From the NCBI GenBank assembly GCA_021371795.1, contig JAJFVK010000008.1, forward strand, positions 148,159 through 212,158: a stretch of DNA of 64,000 nt, given 5' to 3'. Of this stretch, positions 22,867 to 31,070 are shown one piece after another (position 1 is the stretch's first letter; the number at the start of each line of letters is the position of its first letter). Origin of the DNA: Planctomycetaceae bacterium (GTDB lineage Bacteria > Planctomycetota > Phycisphaerae > Sedimentisphaerales > UBA12454). The notes below the pieces were generated by a model that searched no databases, was not told the origin of the DNA, and worked only from the letters and a program-made list of their open reading frames with translations. Position numbers and translations under genes: made by a program.

Positions 22867-24783
22867 ATGCCCAACGTCAGCGTTTGTATTCCAACATATA
22901 ACAGAGAGAAATTACTCAAACAAACTCTCGACAGCGTTTTTGCGCAGACATACAAAGATTTCGAGGTTGTGATAGTTGATGACGGTTCGACTGACGGCAC
23001 TAAGCAAATGCTCGAACGAAACGGCTACAATGTGCGTTACCACCGGCAGGAAAACAGCGGCGACGCGGCGGCGAGAAATAAGCTTATCGAACTGGCACAG
23101 GGGAGATACATAACATTCCTCGATTCGGACGACCTTTTGTTTGGTGATTCTCTTGAGCGAATGGTCGCTGCAATGCCGGCGAATAGCGATGAAACAATAG
23201 TTTACGGACCTTATGCCGCAATTGACGAATTTGGGCATGCTCTTTATAGAAGAAAAAAGAAACTGTACAGCGGCAGAATAACGCAATATCTTTTTGAAAA
23301 TATTCTTATACATTCCTGCGGATCGCTCTTTTCCAAAAAAGTTCTCATAGAAGCGGGCGGATTTAATACGTCATTTCCAGTATGTTCCGATTACGATTTG
23401 TGGCTTCGGCTTTCCCTCAAATACGATTTTGTCGCATTGCAAGAACCGGTTTTCAAAAGGCGAAGGCATGGCGGGAATCTTTCGCAGCCATCGTTTAGGA
23501 ACAGATATACAGAATATGAAGTTTTGAGAAGATTTTATTTCGAAGGCGGCGGAAAAGAAAAGATTTCATTCAAAGCGGCAATGAAAAGACTGGCTAAAGA
23601 ACAATACAGAGCCGCCAGAAGCGCTGTTAGAGAATCGAAGATTGAAGAAGGGTGCGATTTATTACAAAATTCACTAAAACTGTATTTCAATGTAAAGACC
23701 TTTTTTTGGCTGCTTGCGGCAAAATCAAAATGCTTTAACAGGCCTCAATCCGGTATTCTGATTGTAAGCAATAATCCTTCGCGTGCAAGTTACCGTCAGC
23801 GTATCAATGAGTATATTCCATATTTGCATAAAGCAGGAATCAAAACAAAAGTGCGAAAATTGCCTGATAATATATTAACGCGATGGCTGTTGTTTGTGAT
23901 GAGCCGAAATTTTGACGGTGTTTTTCTGCATAAAAAAAGCTTAAACTTTCTGGATGCGAAAATTCTGCGGTTTTTCAGCAAGGTAATAATTTACGATTTA
24001 GACGATGCGATTATGTACAGTCCGAATAAGCCGGAAAGCGACCGGACAAGGCATTTCAGGGCATTTCGCCAAACTGCTAAAATGGTAGATGTGATTATAG
24101 CCGGTAACGAATATCTGGCTGAACACGCACGACGTTTTTGTTCAAAAGTTTATCTGCTTGAAACAGGTTTGGATACCAGTGCGTATAAAACTGCGGAAAA
24201 GCTGAAGCGGGATGATAAAGTGCGGCTTGTCTGGATTGGAAGTAAAGCGACGCTGAATTACCTTTTGGAATTAAAAGACGCGCTTGAAGATTTAGGGAAA
24301 AGCAATTCAAAGATTGTTTTGCGAATTATAGCGGATGAGTTTTTCGATTTGGAAAATATGCCGGTTGAAAAATGCAAGTGGTCTATCGATTCTCAATATT
24401 CTGATATAATGGAATGCGATATTGGTCTGGCACCGCTGCCGGATGACAGGTTTACGCGAGGTAAGTGCGGTTTTAAAATTTTGCAATATTTTTCCGCAGG
24501 GCTGCCGGTAGTTGCCTCGCCAGTGTGTGTGAATGGCGATTTGGTTTTAAACAGTGGGGCAGGGGTTGTTGCGCAAACAAATGAACAATGGAAAGAGCAA
24601 ATAACAAAATTGGTTCAGAATAAGGCTCTGCGAAAAGAAATGGGTCGAAAAGGAAAAGATTATGTTAAGCAATACGATTTGGTAGTGCTGGGCGAGAGGT
24701 TTTGCGAAATTGTAAAAGACAATTGTCCAATTACGGATTTTGCAGCCAGTAGAAAAATGGGGACAGGCACAGCTCGCCGCTAA
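22867..24783 (+). CDS. Two-domain glycosyltransferase (GT2 + GT-B/GT4-like fusion)
   Basis: Probably adds two successive sugars during glycan assembly. Residues 1-250 are a GT2 domain: PNVSVCIPTYNRE, the nucleotide-binding DDGS around D38-D39 and DSDD at 86-89, followed by a WLRLSLKYDFVALQEP region. From about residue 298 a second, GT-B-type domain begins (ILIVSNNPSRASYRQRINEY) and ends with the family's C-terminal GFKILQYFSAGLPVVASP motif. 638 residues equal the sum of two enzymes. It follows the exporter by 18 bases and is likely co-transcribed. Its last codons and stop lie inside a hairpin-forming repeat (24753-24818), so the final residues were probably contributed by that element. Confidence 0.87.
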   Translation: MPNVSVCIPTYNREKLLKQTLDSVFAQTYKDFEVVIVDDGSTDGTKQMLERNGYNVRYHRQENSGDAAARNKLIELAQGRYITFLDSDDLLFGDSLERMVAAMPANSDETIVYGPYAAIDEFGHALYRRKKKLYSGRITQYLFENILIHSCGSLFSKKVLIEAGGFNTSFPVCSDYDLWLRLSLKYDFVALQEPVFKRRRHGGNLSQPSFRNRYTEYEVLRRFYFEGGGKEKISFKAAMKRLAKEQYRAARSAVRESKIEEGCDLLQNSLKLYFNVKTFFWLLAAKSKCFNRPQSGILIVSNNPSRASYRQRINEYIPYLHKAGIKTKVRKLPDNILTRWLLFVMSRNFDGVFLHKKSLNFLDAKILRFFSKVIIYDLDDAIMYSPNKPESDRTRHFRAFRQTAKMVDVIIAGNEYLAEHARRFCSKVYLLETGLDTSAYKTAEKLKRDDKVRLVWIGSKATLNYLLELKDALEDLGKSNSKIVLRIIADEFFDLENMPVEKCKWSIDSQYSDIMECDIGLAPLPDDRFTRGKCGFKILQYFSAGLPVVASPVCVNGDLVLNSGAGVVAQTNEQWKEQITKLVQNKALRKEMGRKGKDYVKQYDLVVLGERFCEIVKDNCPITDFAASRKMGTGTARR

Positions 24784-24819
24784 AAACCGCGGCTTAGCTT
24801 GAGCCAGTCCCCATTTTTT
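24753..24819. terminator. Bidirectional hairpin terminator between convergent genes
   Basis: AAAAATGGGGAC (24753-24764) and GTCCCCATTTTT (24807-24818) are perfect 12-bp arms with inner pairing GCCGC/GCGGC (24776-24780/24789-24793) on each side of the stop codon at 24781. Flanking A- and T-runs make it a terminator on both strands. Confidence 0.7.
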
Positions 24820-24828
24820 CGCCAATGA

Positions 24829-25815
24829 TTATTTCACGGCGCAGATGCTCATTCTGCTTGTTTTGCCGAGTTTTGAGAGCAGAAACACAAACGGTCTGGC
24901 AAGGCCTTTCTTGATAATCGACGAATTCAAAATTTTGTACAATAATTTATTGTCGAGGTATTTTGCCGATTCGGTAAGGTCTTTGGCGGCGCTCTGGTGG
25001 ACTATTTTTTCAACTGTGAAATCTGCCTTGTTTAATATTGCTCTGATTGTATCAGGCGTGAAGTGATTCAAATGCTGCGGAACCTGGAGCGTATAAGCAT
25101 ATTTGCCGTAAATTTTTGCCTCAAAGCCTGAAATGTCCGGCACGGAAATTATCAACTGGCCGCCTTTTTTTAACAATTTATTTACGCGCTGAAGACATTG
25201 CAGCGGCTCGTGCATATGTTCAAGTACCATACTCATATGGATAACATCGAAAAATTCATCGGGGCACTGATAATCATCAAAAGAGCCATTATGAATATTT
25301 TTCAGGCCGAGTGTGTGTTGGGCATGTTCGACAGCTTTTTTGTTAATCTCAATTCCGTAAACGTCCCAGCCGTAACGAGCCATCCTCGCCAGATACTGTC
25401 CCCATGAGCAGCCGATATCGAGAAGTTTGCCTGTCGTGACGAAGCGCGGAATGTGCGAAGTTGCGAGTTTTGAGCGGAATAATTTGCTGAAAATTGCCGC
25501 GCGGAATTTGCCGAAAGGCGGCTGGAATTTATAGCCGTAGTAATTGGCCAAGACGGTTTTGGAGGCTTTTTCCTCGATTGTGTTGTCTTTATTGCGGGTC
25601 TTGGGCTGATAATAATTTGCCGAGTCCGGATAGAAAAAACCGATGGTTTCTTTGGTTGGGCGGGGGTTTGTGAAAATCATTTGGCAGTTAACGCACTTGA
25701 CGACGTCGAAATAGTTGTCGGTTCCGTTGTAAAGTTCGCGTGCGTGCGTTATGTAGGGCTTATAGCCGTTTTCGCCGCACAGCGGACATTTAACTGTTTC
25801 AAGGTTATAGTTCAT
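24829..25815 (-). CDS. SAM-dependent methyltransferase with zinc-ribbon N-terminus
   Basis: Class I methyltransferase of 328 residues, likely modifying a sugar or lipid-linked glycan intermediate. The N-terminus has a CPLCG and a CVNC pair (residues about 10-45) forming a zinc ribbon, typical of methyltransferases in glycan loci. Motif I LLDIGCSWGQYLARMARYGW follows, then an EIN acidic end of strand 2, and MSMVLEHMHEPL. GAGGG lies three bases before the ATG. It is divergent from the FkbM gene and convergent with the two-domain glycosyltransferase, so it is a single-gene transcription unit. Confidence 0.85.
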   Translation of the reverse strand: MNYNLETVKCPLCGENGYKPYITHARELYNGTDNYFDVVKCVNCQMIFTNPRPTKETIGFFYPDSANYYQPKTRNKDNTIEEKASKTVLANYYGYKFQPPFGKFRAAIFSKLFRSKLATSHIPRFVTTGKLLDIGCSWGQYLARMARYGWDVYGIEINKKAVEHAQHTLGLKNIHNGSFDDYQCPDEFFDVIHMSMVLEHMHEPLQCLQRVNKLLKKGGQLIISVPDISGFEAKIYGKYAYTLQVPQHLNHFTPDTIRAILNKADFTVEKIVHQSAAKDLTESAKYLDNKLLYKILNSSIIKKGLARPFVFLLSKLGKTSRMSICAVK

Positions 25816-25863
25816 TTACCCTCAAATTAACGTTTTATGTATATTGCCGGAAAGTTGAATCGT

Positions 25864-25915
25864 TGTCAATAGGGCAAATGAATCGGCTTGACAATTTGGA
25901 GGAATATTGTACTAT
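25864..25915. promoter_or_regulatory. Back-to-back promoters in the 90-bp divergent spacer
   Basis: On the plus strand TTGACA (25888-25893) and TACTAT (25910-25915) are spaced by 16. On the minus strand a perfect TTGACA reads from 25869 to 25864, with an AT-rich -10 (CAATAT-like) about 17 bases on. The plus-strand start would fall near 25922, just before the ATG at 25925. Confidence 0.45.
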
Positions 25916-26788
25916 TTCGGCGATATGCTGACAAAAATCAAAAAAGAAATTGAACGTTTTGGAAACAATATATTCTGTTGTAAACAAAACAGGAAATATA
26001 AACGGCGGCTTGCCCGATTGGAAAAGTGTGGGGATTTTAAGATAACCGAAATAGAAGGTGTCCGAGTTGCACAAGGCAAGGAATTTAATTTCGGCTACAT
26101 TCTTGGCGGTGACGGGATACTAATGGGCGACGGGATGCTGATAGTGGAGGAGATTTTTAAAAAGGGAGAATATAATTTTGAATTGGATGGAGAAGCAGTC
26201 GTTATCGATATAGGTATGAATATAGGGCTGGCATCGCTGTACTTTGCGGGAATGAATAACGTAAGCGATGTTTACGGCTTTGAGCCGTTTAAGCCGACAT
26301 TCGAGCAGGCGATGTTCAATTTTAAAATTAACGAAAAATACGCCGGCAAAATTCATCCCAATAATTATGGTCTTGGCGACGAAGACAAAGAGCTTGTTCT
26401 TGAGTATTGTCCGCTGGCTCCCGGACGAATGAGCACAGTGAAGCCAATTACTGAAATATACCGTTCCGGCAGGAAATACGAAACGAAAACTGAAACAATA
26501 CAAATCCGAGATACGGCAAAGTGCATATTGCCCATTATTGAACGGCATAAGGATAAAAAGATTGCAATCAAGTGCGATACCGAAGGCTCTGAAAAAGAGA
26601 TTTTTAATGCACTGGAATCAAAAGGACTTCTGGAAAGCATTGATGTAATTATGCTCGAATACCATTTTTCATACGACGCGGCTCTGCTGGAAATGTTCAA
26701 AAGAAACGGTTTTATTTCCTTTAAACATAAAACTGTCTCAATGGAAACGGGCGATGCCGGTATGATACGATCAGTTAGGAATAAATAA
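25907..26788 (+). CDS. FkbM-family methyltransferase
   Basis: Class I SAM-dependent O-methyltransferase of the FkbM type, usually acting on sugars in glycan loci. Visible features are the motif I region VVIDIGMNIGLASLYFA, the GFEPFKPTFEQAMFN segment, and KCDTEGSEKEIF, the family's conserved D-x-EG motif. The 293-residue length fits. Start is uncertain: GGAGG at 25898-25902 supports the TTG at 25907, while the promoter candidate would support the ATG at 25925, giving MLTKIKKEIER. The following gene begins with almost the same words (LLTKIKKELER). Alternative: none likely for the family, but the substrate is unknown. Confidence 0.85.
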   Translation: MYYFGDMLTKIKKEIERFGNNIFCCKQNRKYKRRLARLEKCGDFKITEIEGVRVAQGKEFNFGYILGGDGILMGDGMLIVEEIFKKGEYNFELDGEAVVIDIGMNIGLASLYFAGMNNVSDVYGFEPFKPTFEQAMFNFKINEKYAGKIHPNNYGLGDEDKELVLEYCPLAPGRMSTVKPITEIYRSGRKYETKTETIQIRDTAKCILPIIERHKDKKIAIKCDTEGSEKEIFNALESKGLLESIDVIMLEYHFSYDAALLEMFKRNGFISFKHKTVSMETGDAGMIRSVRNK

Positions 26789-26805
26789 CTAAAATAAGAG
26801 TGAAA

Positions 26806-27783
26806 ATGTTGCTGACAAAAATAAAAAAAGAGCTTGAACGAACAAAGAAAAAGGTGCCGTTTTTTGGTAAGATTTATAAGCAGCTTGAAAAGAAGCAGTA
26901 TGAACTTGATAATCTGCCTTATGAGTTATGCGATAAGATAAAAAATGAGGGATTCACAGTTCCGATTCCGATTATAAAAAACGCGGACGAAACGATAGAT
27001 AAAATTTTGCTGGATAAATGCTCACTTTCGCGTTTCGGTGATGGGGAATTTATAATAATTGAGGGTGGGCATATTAATTATCAACATCGTTCACCAGTAA
27101 TGGCAGAGAAATTAAAGAAAGTGATAGTGTCGGATAATCCTAATTTTCTCGTTGCATTATCCCCCTGTTTCGGGTCCTTGGATAAATATCTTCCTCCTGT
27201 TGCAAATTTCTGGCGGAAGCACATGGTAAAAAGAAGGGCGATGTATTATTCGTATCTTGACATGAAGCGGACTTATTATGACCTATTTTTGTCCAGGCCG
27301 TATATACAATCGCACAAGACAGAAGAGCATTACAAAAAATGCGGCGAATATTTTAAGAAAGTCCAAAAACTCTGGGCAGGTAGAGATATAATTATATGTG
27401 AAGGGATGGGGACTCGTTTCGGAATGTTTAACGATTTGCTGGATGGAGCGAAATCAATATCAAGGATTTTGTGTCCGCCCCGTAACGCATTCGATAAATA
27501 TGAAGAGATATTAAAAGCCTTTGATGGGATTGATAAACAGAAACTCGTTTTGGTCGCACTGGGGCCAACGGCTACGGTACTGGCTTATGACCTTTGCAAT
27601 AAGGGATTCCAGGCAATCGATATCGGTGCACTTGACATTGATTATGAATGGTTTTTGAGGAAAGAAACGAGATTAGGAGTGCCGGTAAAGTTCAAGTACG
27701 TTGATTCAGACGGTGAAGGCAGAAAAATAGAATCATTGGATGACCCTGTCTATAAGAAACAAATAATACGAAAAATAATTTAA
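26806..27783 (+). CDS. GT-D fold glycosyltransferase (DUF1792-like)
   Basis: Probable glycosyltransferase of the GT-D fold. The hallmark LSRFGDGEF, residues 75-82, holds the D-x-E metal-binding motif at D79 and E81. The pattern FWRKHMV, the GRDIIICEGMGTRFGMFNDLL stretch and LVALGPTATVLAYDL close to the C-terminus are typical. 326 residues is the usual size. Start: ATG 26806 with AAGAG five bases upstream, preferred over GTG 26800, whose ribosome binding site would be missing. Its N-terminal LLTKIKKELER resembles that of the FkbM protein before it, though the rest is unrelated. Confidence 0.83.
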   Translation: MLLTKIKKELERTKKKVPFFGKIYKQLEKKQYELDNLPYELCDKIKNEGFTVPIPIIKNADETIDKILLDKCSLSRFGDGEFIIIEGGHINYQHRSPVMAEKLKKVIVSDNPNFLVALSPCFGSLDKYLPPVANFWRKHMVKRRAMYYSYLDMKRTYYDLFLSRPYIQSHKTEEHYKKCGEYFKKVQKLWAGRDIIICEGMGTRFGMFNDLLDGAKSISRILCPPRNAFDKYEEILKAFDGIDKQKLVLVALGPTATVLAYDLCNKGFQAIDIGALDIDYEWFLRKETRLGVPVKFKYVDSDGEGRKIESLDDPVYKKQIIRKII

Positions 27784-27797
27784 CGGATGGCGGTTTT

Positions 27798-28460
27798 ATG
27801 TCATACAAAATGATGGAATATTATTCTAACATCAGGGAAGATATGCTTAAATATATTCCCCAAGATGTCAAAAAAACTCTTGAAATAGGTTGCGGCTGCG
27901 GCGGTTTTTCAGCTCTTGTAAAAAGACGATATGGTGCAGAGAGTTGGGGTATAGAAATTGAAGAAAAGGCAGCGAAGGAAGCCGCAAAGAAATTAGATAA
28001 GGTAATTAACTCTGATGTCAGTGAATCATTGCGTTCCGTTCCGGATAACTATTTTGATTGTATTATTCTTTTCGATATTGTGGAACACTTAGTTGACCCT
28101 TATTCAATGCTGGATGCGCTTAAGGTTAAACTTTCAAAAACAGGTGTTATAGTAACTTCAATACCTAATGTCAGATACTGGAGTAATTTTAAGGAATTTG
28201 TTTTGAAAGGCAACTGGGATTACAAAGATCAGGGTATTATGGACAAAACCCATTTGAGATTTTTTACTCGCAAAAGCAATATTAAGATGTTTAAAAATCT
28301 AAATTTTCAGGTTTTGCAATTTGAAGGAATACATCCAACATCAAGTATAACTTACAAATTGACAAATTTATTTTTATTAAATTTCCTGTCTGATGTTAAA
28401 TATAAACATTATGTAGCAGTAGTAAGACCAGAATCCAGAATAAGGAACAAATATGATTAA
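27798..28460 (+). CDS. SAM-dependent methyltransferase (Methyltransf_23-like)
   Basis: Class I methyltransferase of 220 residues. Motif I reads LEIGCGCGGFSALVKRR, followed by WGIEIEEKAA and FDCIILFDIVEHLVDPYSML, the post-I and motif II-III features of this family, and a SIPNVRYW segment. The C-terminus carries YVAVVRP, a normal ending. It overlaps the next gene by eight bases and lies 14 bases after the GT-D gene, so it is in the same operon. Substrate is unknown; presence in the polysaccharide locus suggests sugar or lipid-carrier methylation. Confidence 0.82.
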   Translation: MSYKMMEYYSNIREDMLKYIPQDVKKTLEIGCGCGGFSALVKRRYGAESWGIEIEEKAAKEAAKKLDKVINSDVSESLRSVPDNYFDCIILFDIVEHLVDPYSMLDALKVKLSKTGVIVTSIPNVRYWSNFKEFVLKGNWDYKDQGIMDKTHLRFFTRKSNIKMFKNLNFQVLQFEGIHPTSSITYKLTNLFLLNFLSDVKYKHYVAVVRPESRIRNKYD

Positions 28461-29460
28461 TATTGGAGTTATAGGCTGTGGATATTGGGGGCCGAATCTG
28501 ATAAGAAATTTTAATTCTTTGGCGGAGAGCAGAGTCAAAAAAATATGCGATGTCGATTCCGGCCGATTATCGCACATACAGCAGTTGTATCGCGGAGTTG
28601 AAACAACTACAGATTTCAACGACATTATCAATGACAAGGAAATAACCGCGGTAGTAATAGCTCTGCCGGTTCATCTGCATTTTAAGATGGCGATGCAAAG
28701 TTTACAGGCTGGCAAGCATACATTCATTGAAAAGCCAATGGCGTCATCTGCGGAAGAATGCCGACAGTTAATAGCGGTAGCTGAAAAAAATAAACTGACG
28801 CTGATGGTCGGCCATACATTTATTTATTGTGCTGCTGTTCGTAAAATCAAAAGTATTATTGATAGCGGAGAACTCGGCGAACTATTATATATATGTTCAC
28901 GAAGGCTGAATATGGGGCTTTATCAAAAAGATATTAATGTTGCGTGGGATTTGGCACCTCATGATATTTCGATAATCCTGTATTTGCTGAACGAGATGCC
29001 TTTGGCGGTAAATTGTCAGGGTCAGTCTCATATAAGTCAGTATCGGGAGGATGTTACGAATATGACAGTTTATCTTTCGAATAACAAAGTAGCGATAATT
29101 CACAGTAGTTGGCTCGACCCGGTCAAAACCCGGCATATGACGTTCGTAGGAACAAAGAAGATGCTTGTTTACGATGACCTTGAACCGATAGAGACTATAA
29201 AAATATATGACAAGCGGGTAGAAAAGCCGCCGCATTACGATACTTTCGCGGAGTTTCATTATGCTTATCACCATGGCGATATGTATTCGCCTCGAATAGA
29301 ATCAACCGAACCTCTTAAGCAGGAATGCGGGCATTTCATTAGCTGTATCAAGACCGGCGCAAAGCCTTATTCGAGCGGCACCGAAGGATTGAAAGTTGTT
29401 GAGGTTCTTGAAGCTGCGGATAAGTCTTTAAAAGCAGAAGGAATGAGAGTTAAAATATGA
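28453..29460 (+). CDS. wlbA: Gfo/Idh/MocA-type NDP-sugar 3-dehydrogenase (WlbA/WbpB-like)
   Basis: NAD-dependent oxidation of the C3 hydroxyl of a UDP-sugar uronic acid, first committed step to a 3-amino sugar. The 335 residues show the Rossmann motif GCGYWGPN (8-15), the EKP signature with K94, and a WDLAPHDIS motif with H170, all catalytic in this family. The next two genes encode an acetyltransferase and an aminotransferase of matching type, the WlbA-B-C order of Bordetella and the WbpB-D-E set of Pseudomonas. It overlaps both neighbours (eight bases before, four after). The precise substrate is inferred from the neighbours. Confidence 0.85.
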   Translation: MINIGVIGCGYWGPNLIRNFNSLAESRVKKICDVDSGRLSHIQQLYRGVETTTDFNDIINDKEITAVVIALPVHLHFKMAMQSLQAGKHTFIEKPMASSAEECRQLIAVAEKNKLTLMVGHTFIYCAAVRKIKSIIDSGELGELLYICSRRLNMGLYQKDINVAWDLAPHDISIILYLLNEMPLAVNCQGQSHISQYREDVTNMTVYLSNNKVAIIHSSWLDPVKTRHMTFVGTKKMLVYDDLEPIETIKIYDKRVEKPPHYDTFAEFHYAYHHGDMYSPRIESTEPLKQECGHFISCIKTGAKPYSSGTEGLKVVEVLEAADKSLKAEGMRVKI

Positions 29461-29945
29461 CAGAATTTTTGTCTATATCTGATGATGTGAAACTTGGCAA
29501 AAACGTAAAGCTCGCCAAATTTATCAATCTTTATGGATGCAGCATCGGCGACAATACAAAAATAGGAACATTTGTCGAAGTTCAGAAAAATGCGGCAATA
29601 GGGAAAAATTGTAAAATCTCATCTCATACTTTTATCTGTGACGGAGTTGCAATAGGTGATAACTGCTTTATTGGGCACAGTGTTGTATTTATAAATGATA
29701 ATCATCCTGCGTCAGTAAACTCTAAGGGCGAACTGGAACAGGAAAAAGACTGGATTGACAGATATGTAAAAACTATAGTCGGCAATAATGTTTCCATCGG
29801 CAGCAACGCTACAATTCTCGGCGGCATAACAATCGGCGACGGAGCCTTAATCGGTGCCGGCAGCGTTGTTACCAAAAACGTGCCGCCCAATCAGATATGG
29901 GCAGGTAATCCAGCAAAGAAAATTCGCGAAGTCGGAGGTAAATAG
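29457..29945 (+). CDS. wlbB: Left-handed beta-helix N-acetyltransferase (WlbB/WbpD-like)
   Basis: Transfers acetyl from acetyl-CoA to the 3-amino group of the UDP-sugar made by the flanking enzymes. The 162 residues are mostly hexapeptide repeats (IGDNTKIGTF, IGKNCKISSH, IGDNCFIGH, IGSNATILGG, IGDGALIGAG), typical of the trimeric beta-helix. The HP pair in FINDNHP and an NP/AKKIRE C-terminus are usual for the family. ATGA overlap with the gene before and GGAGG before the gene after. Similar proteins acting on dTDP-sugars exist, but the neighbours favour UDP. Confidence 0.85.
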   Translation: MTEFLSISDDVKLGKNVKLAKFINLYGCSIGDNTKIGTFVEVQKNAAIGKNCKISSHTFICDGVAIGDNCFIGHSVVFINDNHPASVNSKGELEQEKDWIDRYVKTIVGNNVSIGSNATILGGITIGDGALIGAGSVVTKNVPPNQIWAGNPAKKIREVGGK

Positions 29946-31049
29946 ATGAAAGTTAATTTTGTTGATTTGAAAGCACAATATTTATCAATCAAAGATGAAA
30001 TAGACGGTGCGATTCGTGATGTAATAGATAAGACCGCTTTTGCAGGCGGTCCTTTTGTTGCAGATTTCGAAAATGATTTCGCATCGTTTTGCAATTGCAA
30101 ATATTCGATAGGCACCAGCAGCGGGACATCCGCATTGTGGTTGGCTCTGCTTGGGTTGGGTGTTGGGCAGGGGGATGAAGTGATAACATCTCCGAACACT
30201 TTTATTGCTACTGCAGAAGCAATCAGTCTTTGCGGCGCGAAACCAGTATTTGTAGATGTTGACCAGCAGACATATAATATAAATCCTGCTTTGGTTGAGA
30301 AGGCAATTACCTCAAAAACGAAAGTAATACTTCCTGTGCATTTATATGGACAGATGGCGGATATGGATGCCATTCTGAAAATAGCCAGGAAGCATGGATT
30401 GCGTGTTGTTGAGGATGCCTGTCAGGCACATGGCGCAAAATACAAAGGCCATTGTGCTGGTTCGATGGGTGATGCGGGATGCTTCAGTTTTTATCCTGGT
30501 AAAAATCTAGGAGCTTATGGAGAGGCAGGCGCGGTAGTTACAAATAACGCCGAGCTGGTTGAAAAGTTAAGAGTATTCAGAGACCATGGACAGCAGAAAA
30601 AATATTACCATTCAATCGTTGGCTGGAACTGTCGAATGGATGGTATGCAGGGTGCCATTCTGAAAGTAAAGCTCAAACATCTTTGGCAATGGAATAAGTC
30701 GAGACGGGAAAATGCAAAACTTTACAACAGTTATTTAAAAGGCATGACGGACATAACTACGCCCAAAGAGGCTGATGGTCGTGAACATGTATATCATATA
30801 TACGCTGTTCGTACCAGCAGACGCGATGAACTTATGAGCGATTTGGCGAAACAAAATATTTATTGCGGCATTCATTACCCTGTGCCATTACATTTGCAGA
30901 AAGCATACGAATTTTTAGGATATAAGGAAGGTGATTTTCCTGTTGCTGAACAAATCGCCAATGAACAAGTTTCGCTGCCGATGTACGCTGAACTTACCTC
31001 GCAGGAAATACAATACGTCTGTGATAAAATTAAAGAATTGCGGAACTAA
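29946..31049 (+). CDS. wlbC: DegT/DnrJ/EryC1-type sugar aminotransferase (WlbC/WbpE-like)
   Basis: PLP-dependent transfer of an amino group to the 3-keto sugar produced by the WlbA-like enzyme. The 367 residues have the family order: SSGTSALWLAL for PLP phosphate binding, EDACQAHGAKYKG, and CFSFYPGKNLGAYGEAG with K186 as Schiff-base lysine. The C-terminal HYPVPLHLQKAYEFLGYKEGDFP is typical of WbpE-like enzymes. It starts directly after the stop of the acetyltransferase with GGAGG seven bases before the ATG. It is the first of three such enzymes; the one at 47264 is the closest relative in the window. Confidence 0.87.
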   Translation: MKVNFVDLKAQYLSIKDEIDGAIRDVIDKTAFAGGPFVADFENDFASFCNCKYSIGTSSGTSALWLALLGLGVGQGDEVITSPNTFIATAEAISLCGAKPVFVDVDQQTYNINPALVEKAITSKTKVILPVHLYGQMADMDAILKIARKHGLRVVEDACQAHGAKYKGHCAGSMGDAGCFSFYPGKNLGAYGEAGAVVTNNAELVEKLRVFRDHGQQKKYYHSIVGWNCRMDGMQGAILKVKLKHLWQWNKSRRENAKLYNSYLKGMTDITTPKEADGREHVYHIYAVRTSRRDELMSDLAKQNIYCGIHYPVPLHLQKAYEFLGYKEGDFPVAEQIANEQVSLPMYAELTSQEIQYVCDKIKELRN

Positions 31050-31070
31050 CTAAAAAATACGGAGAAATGA

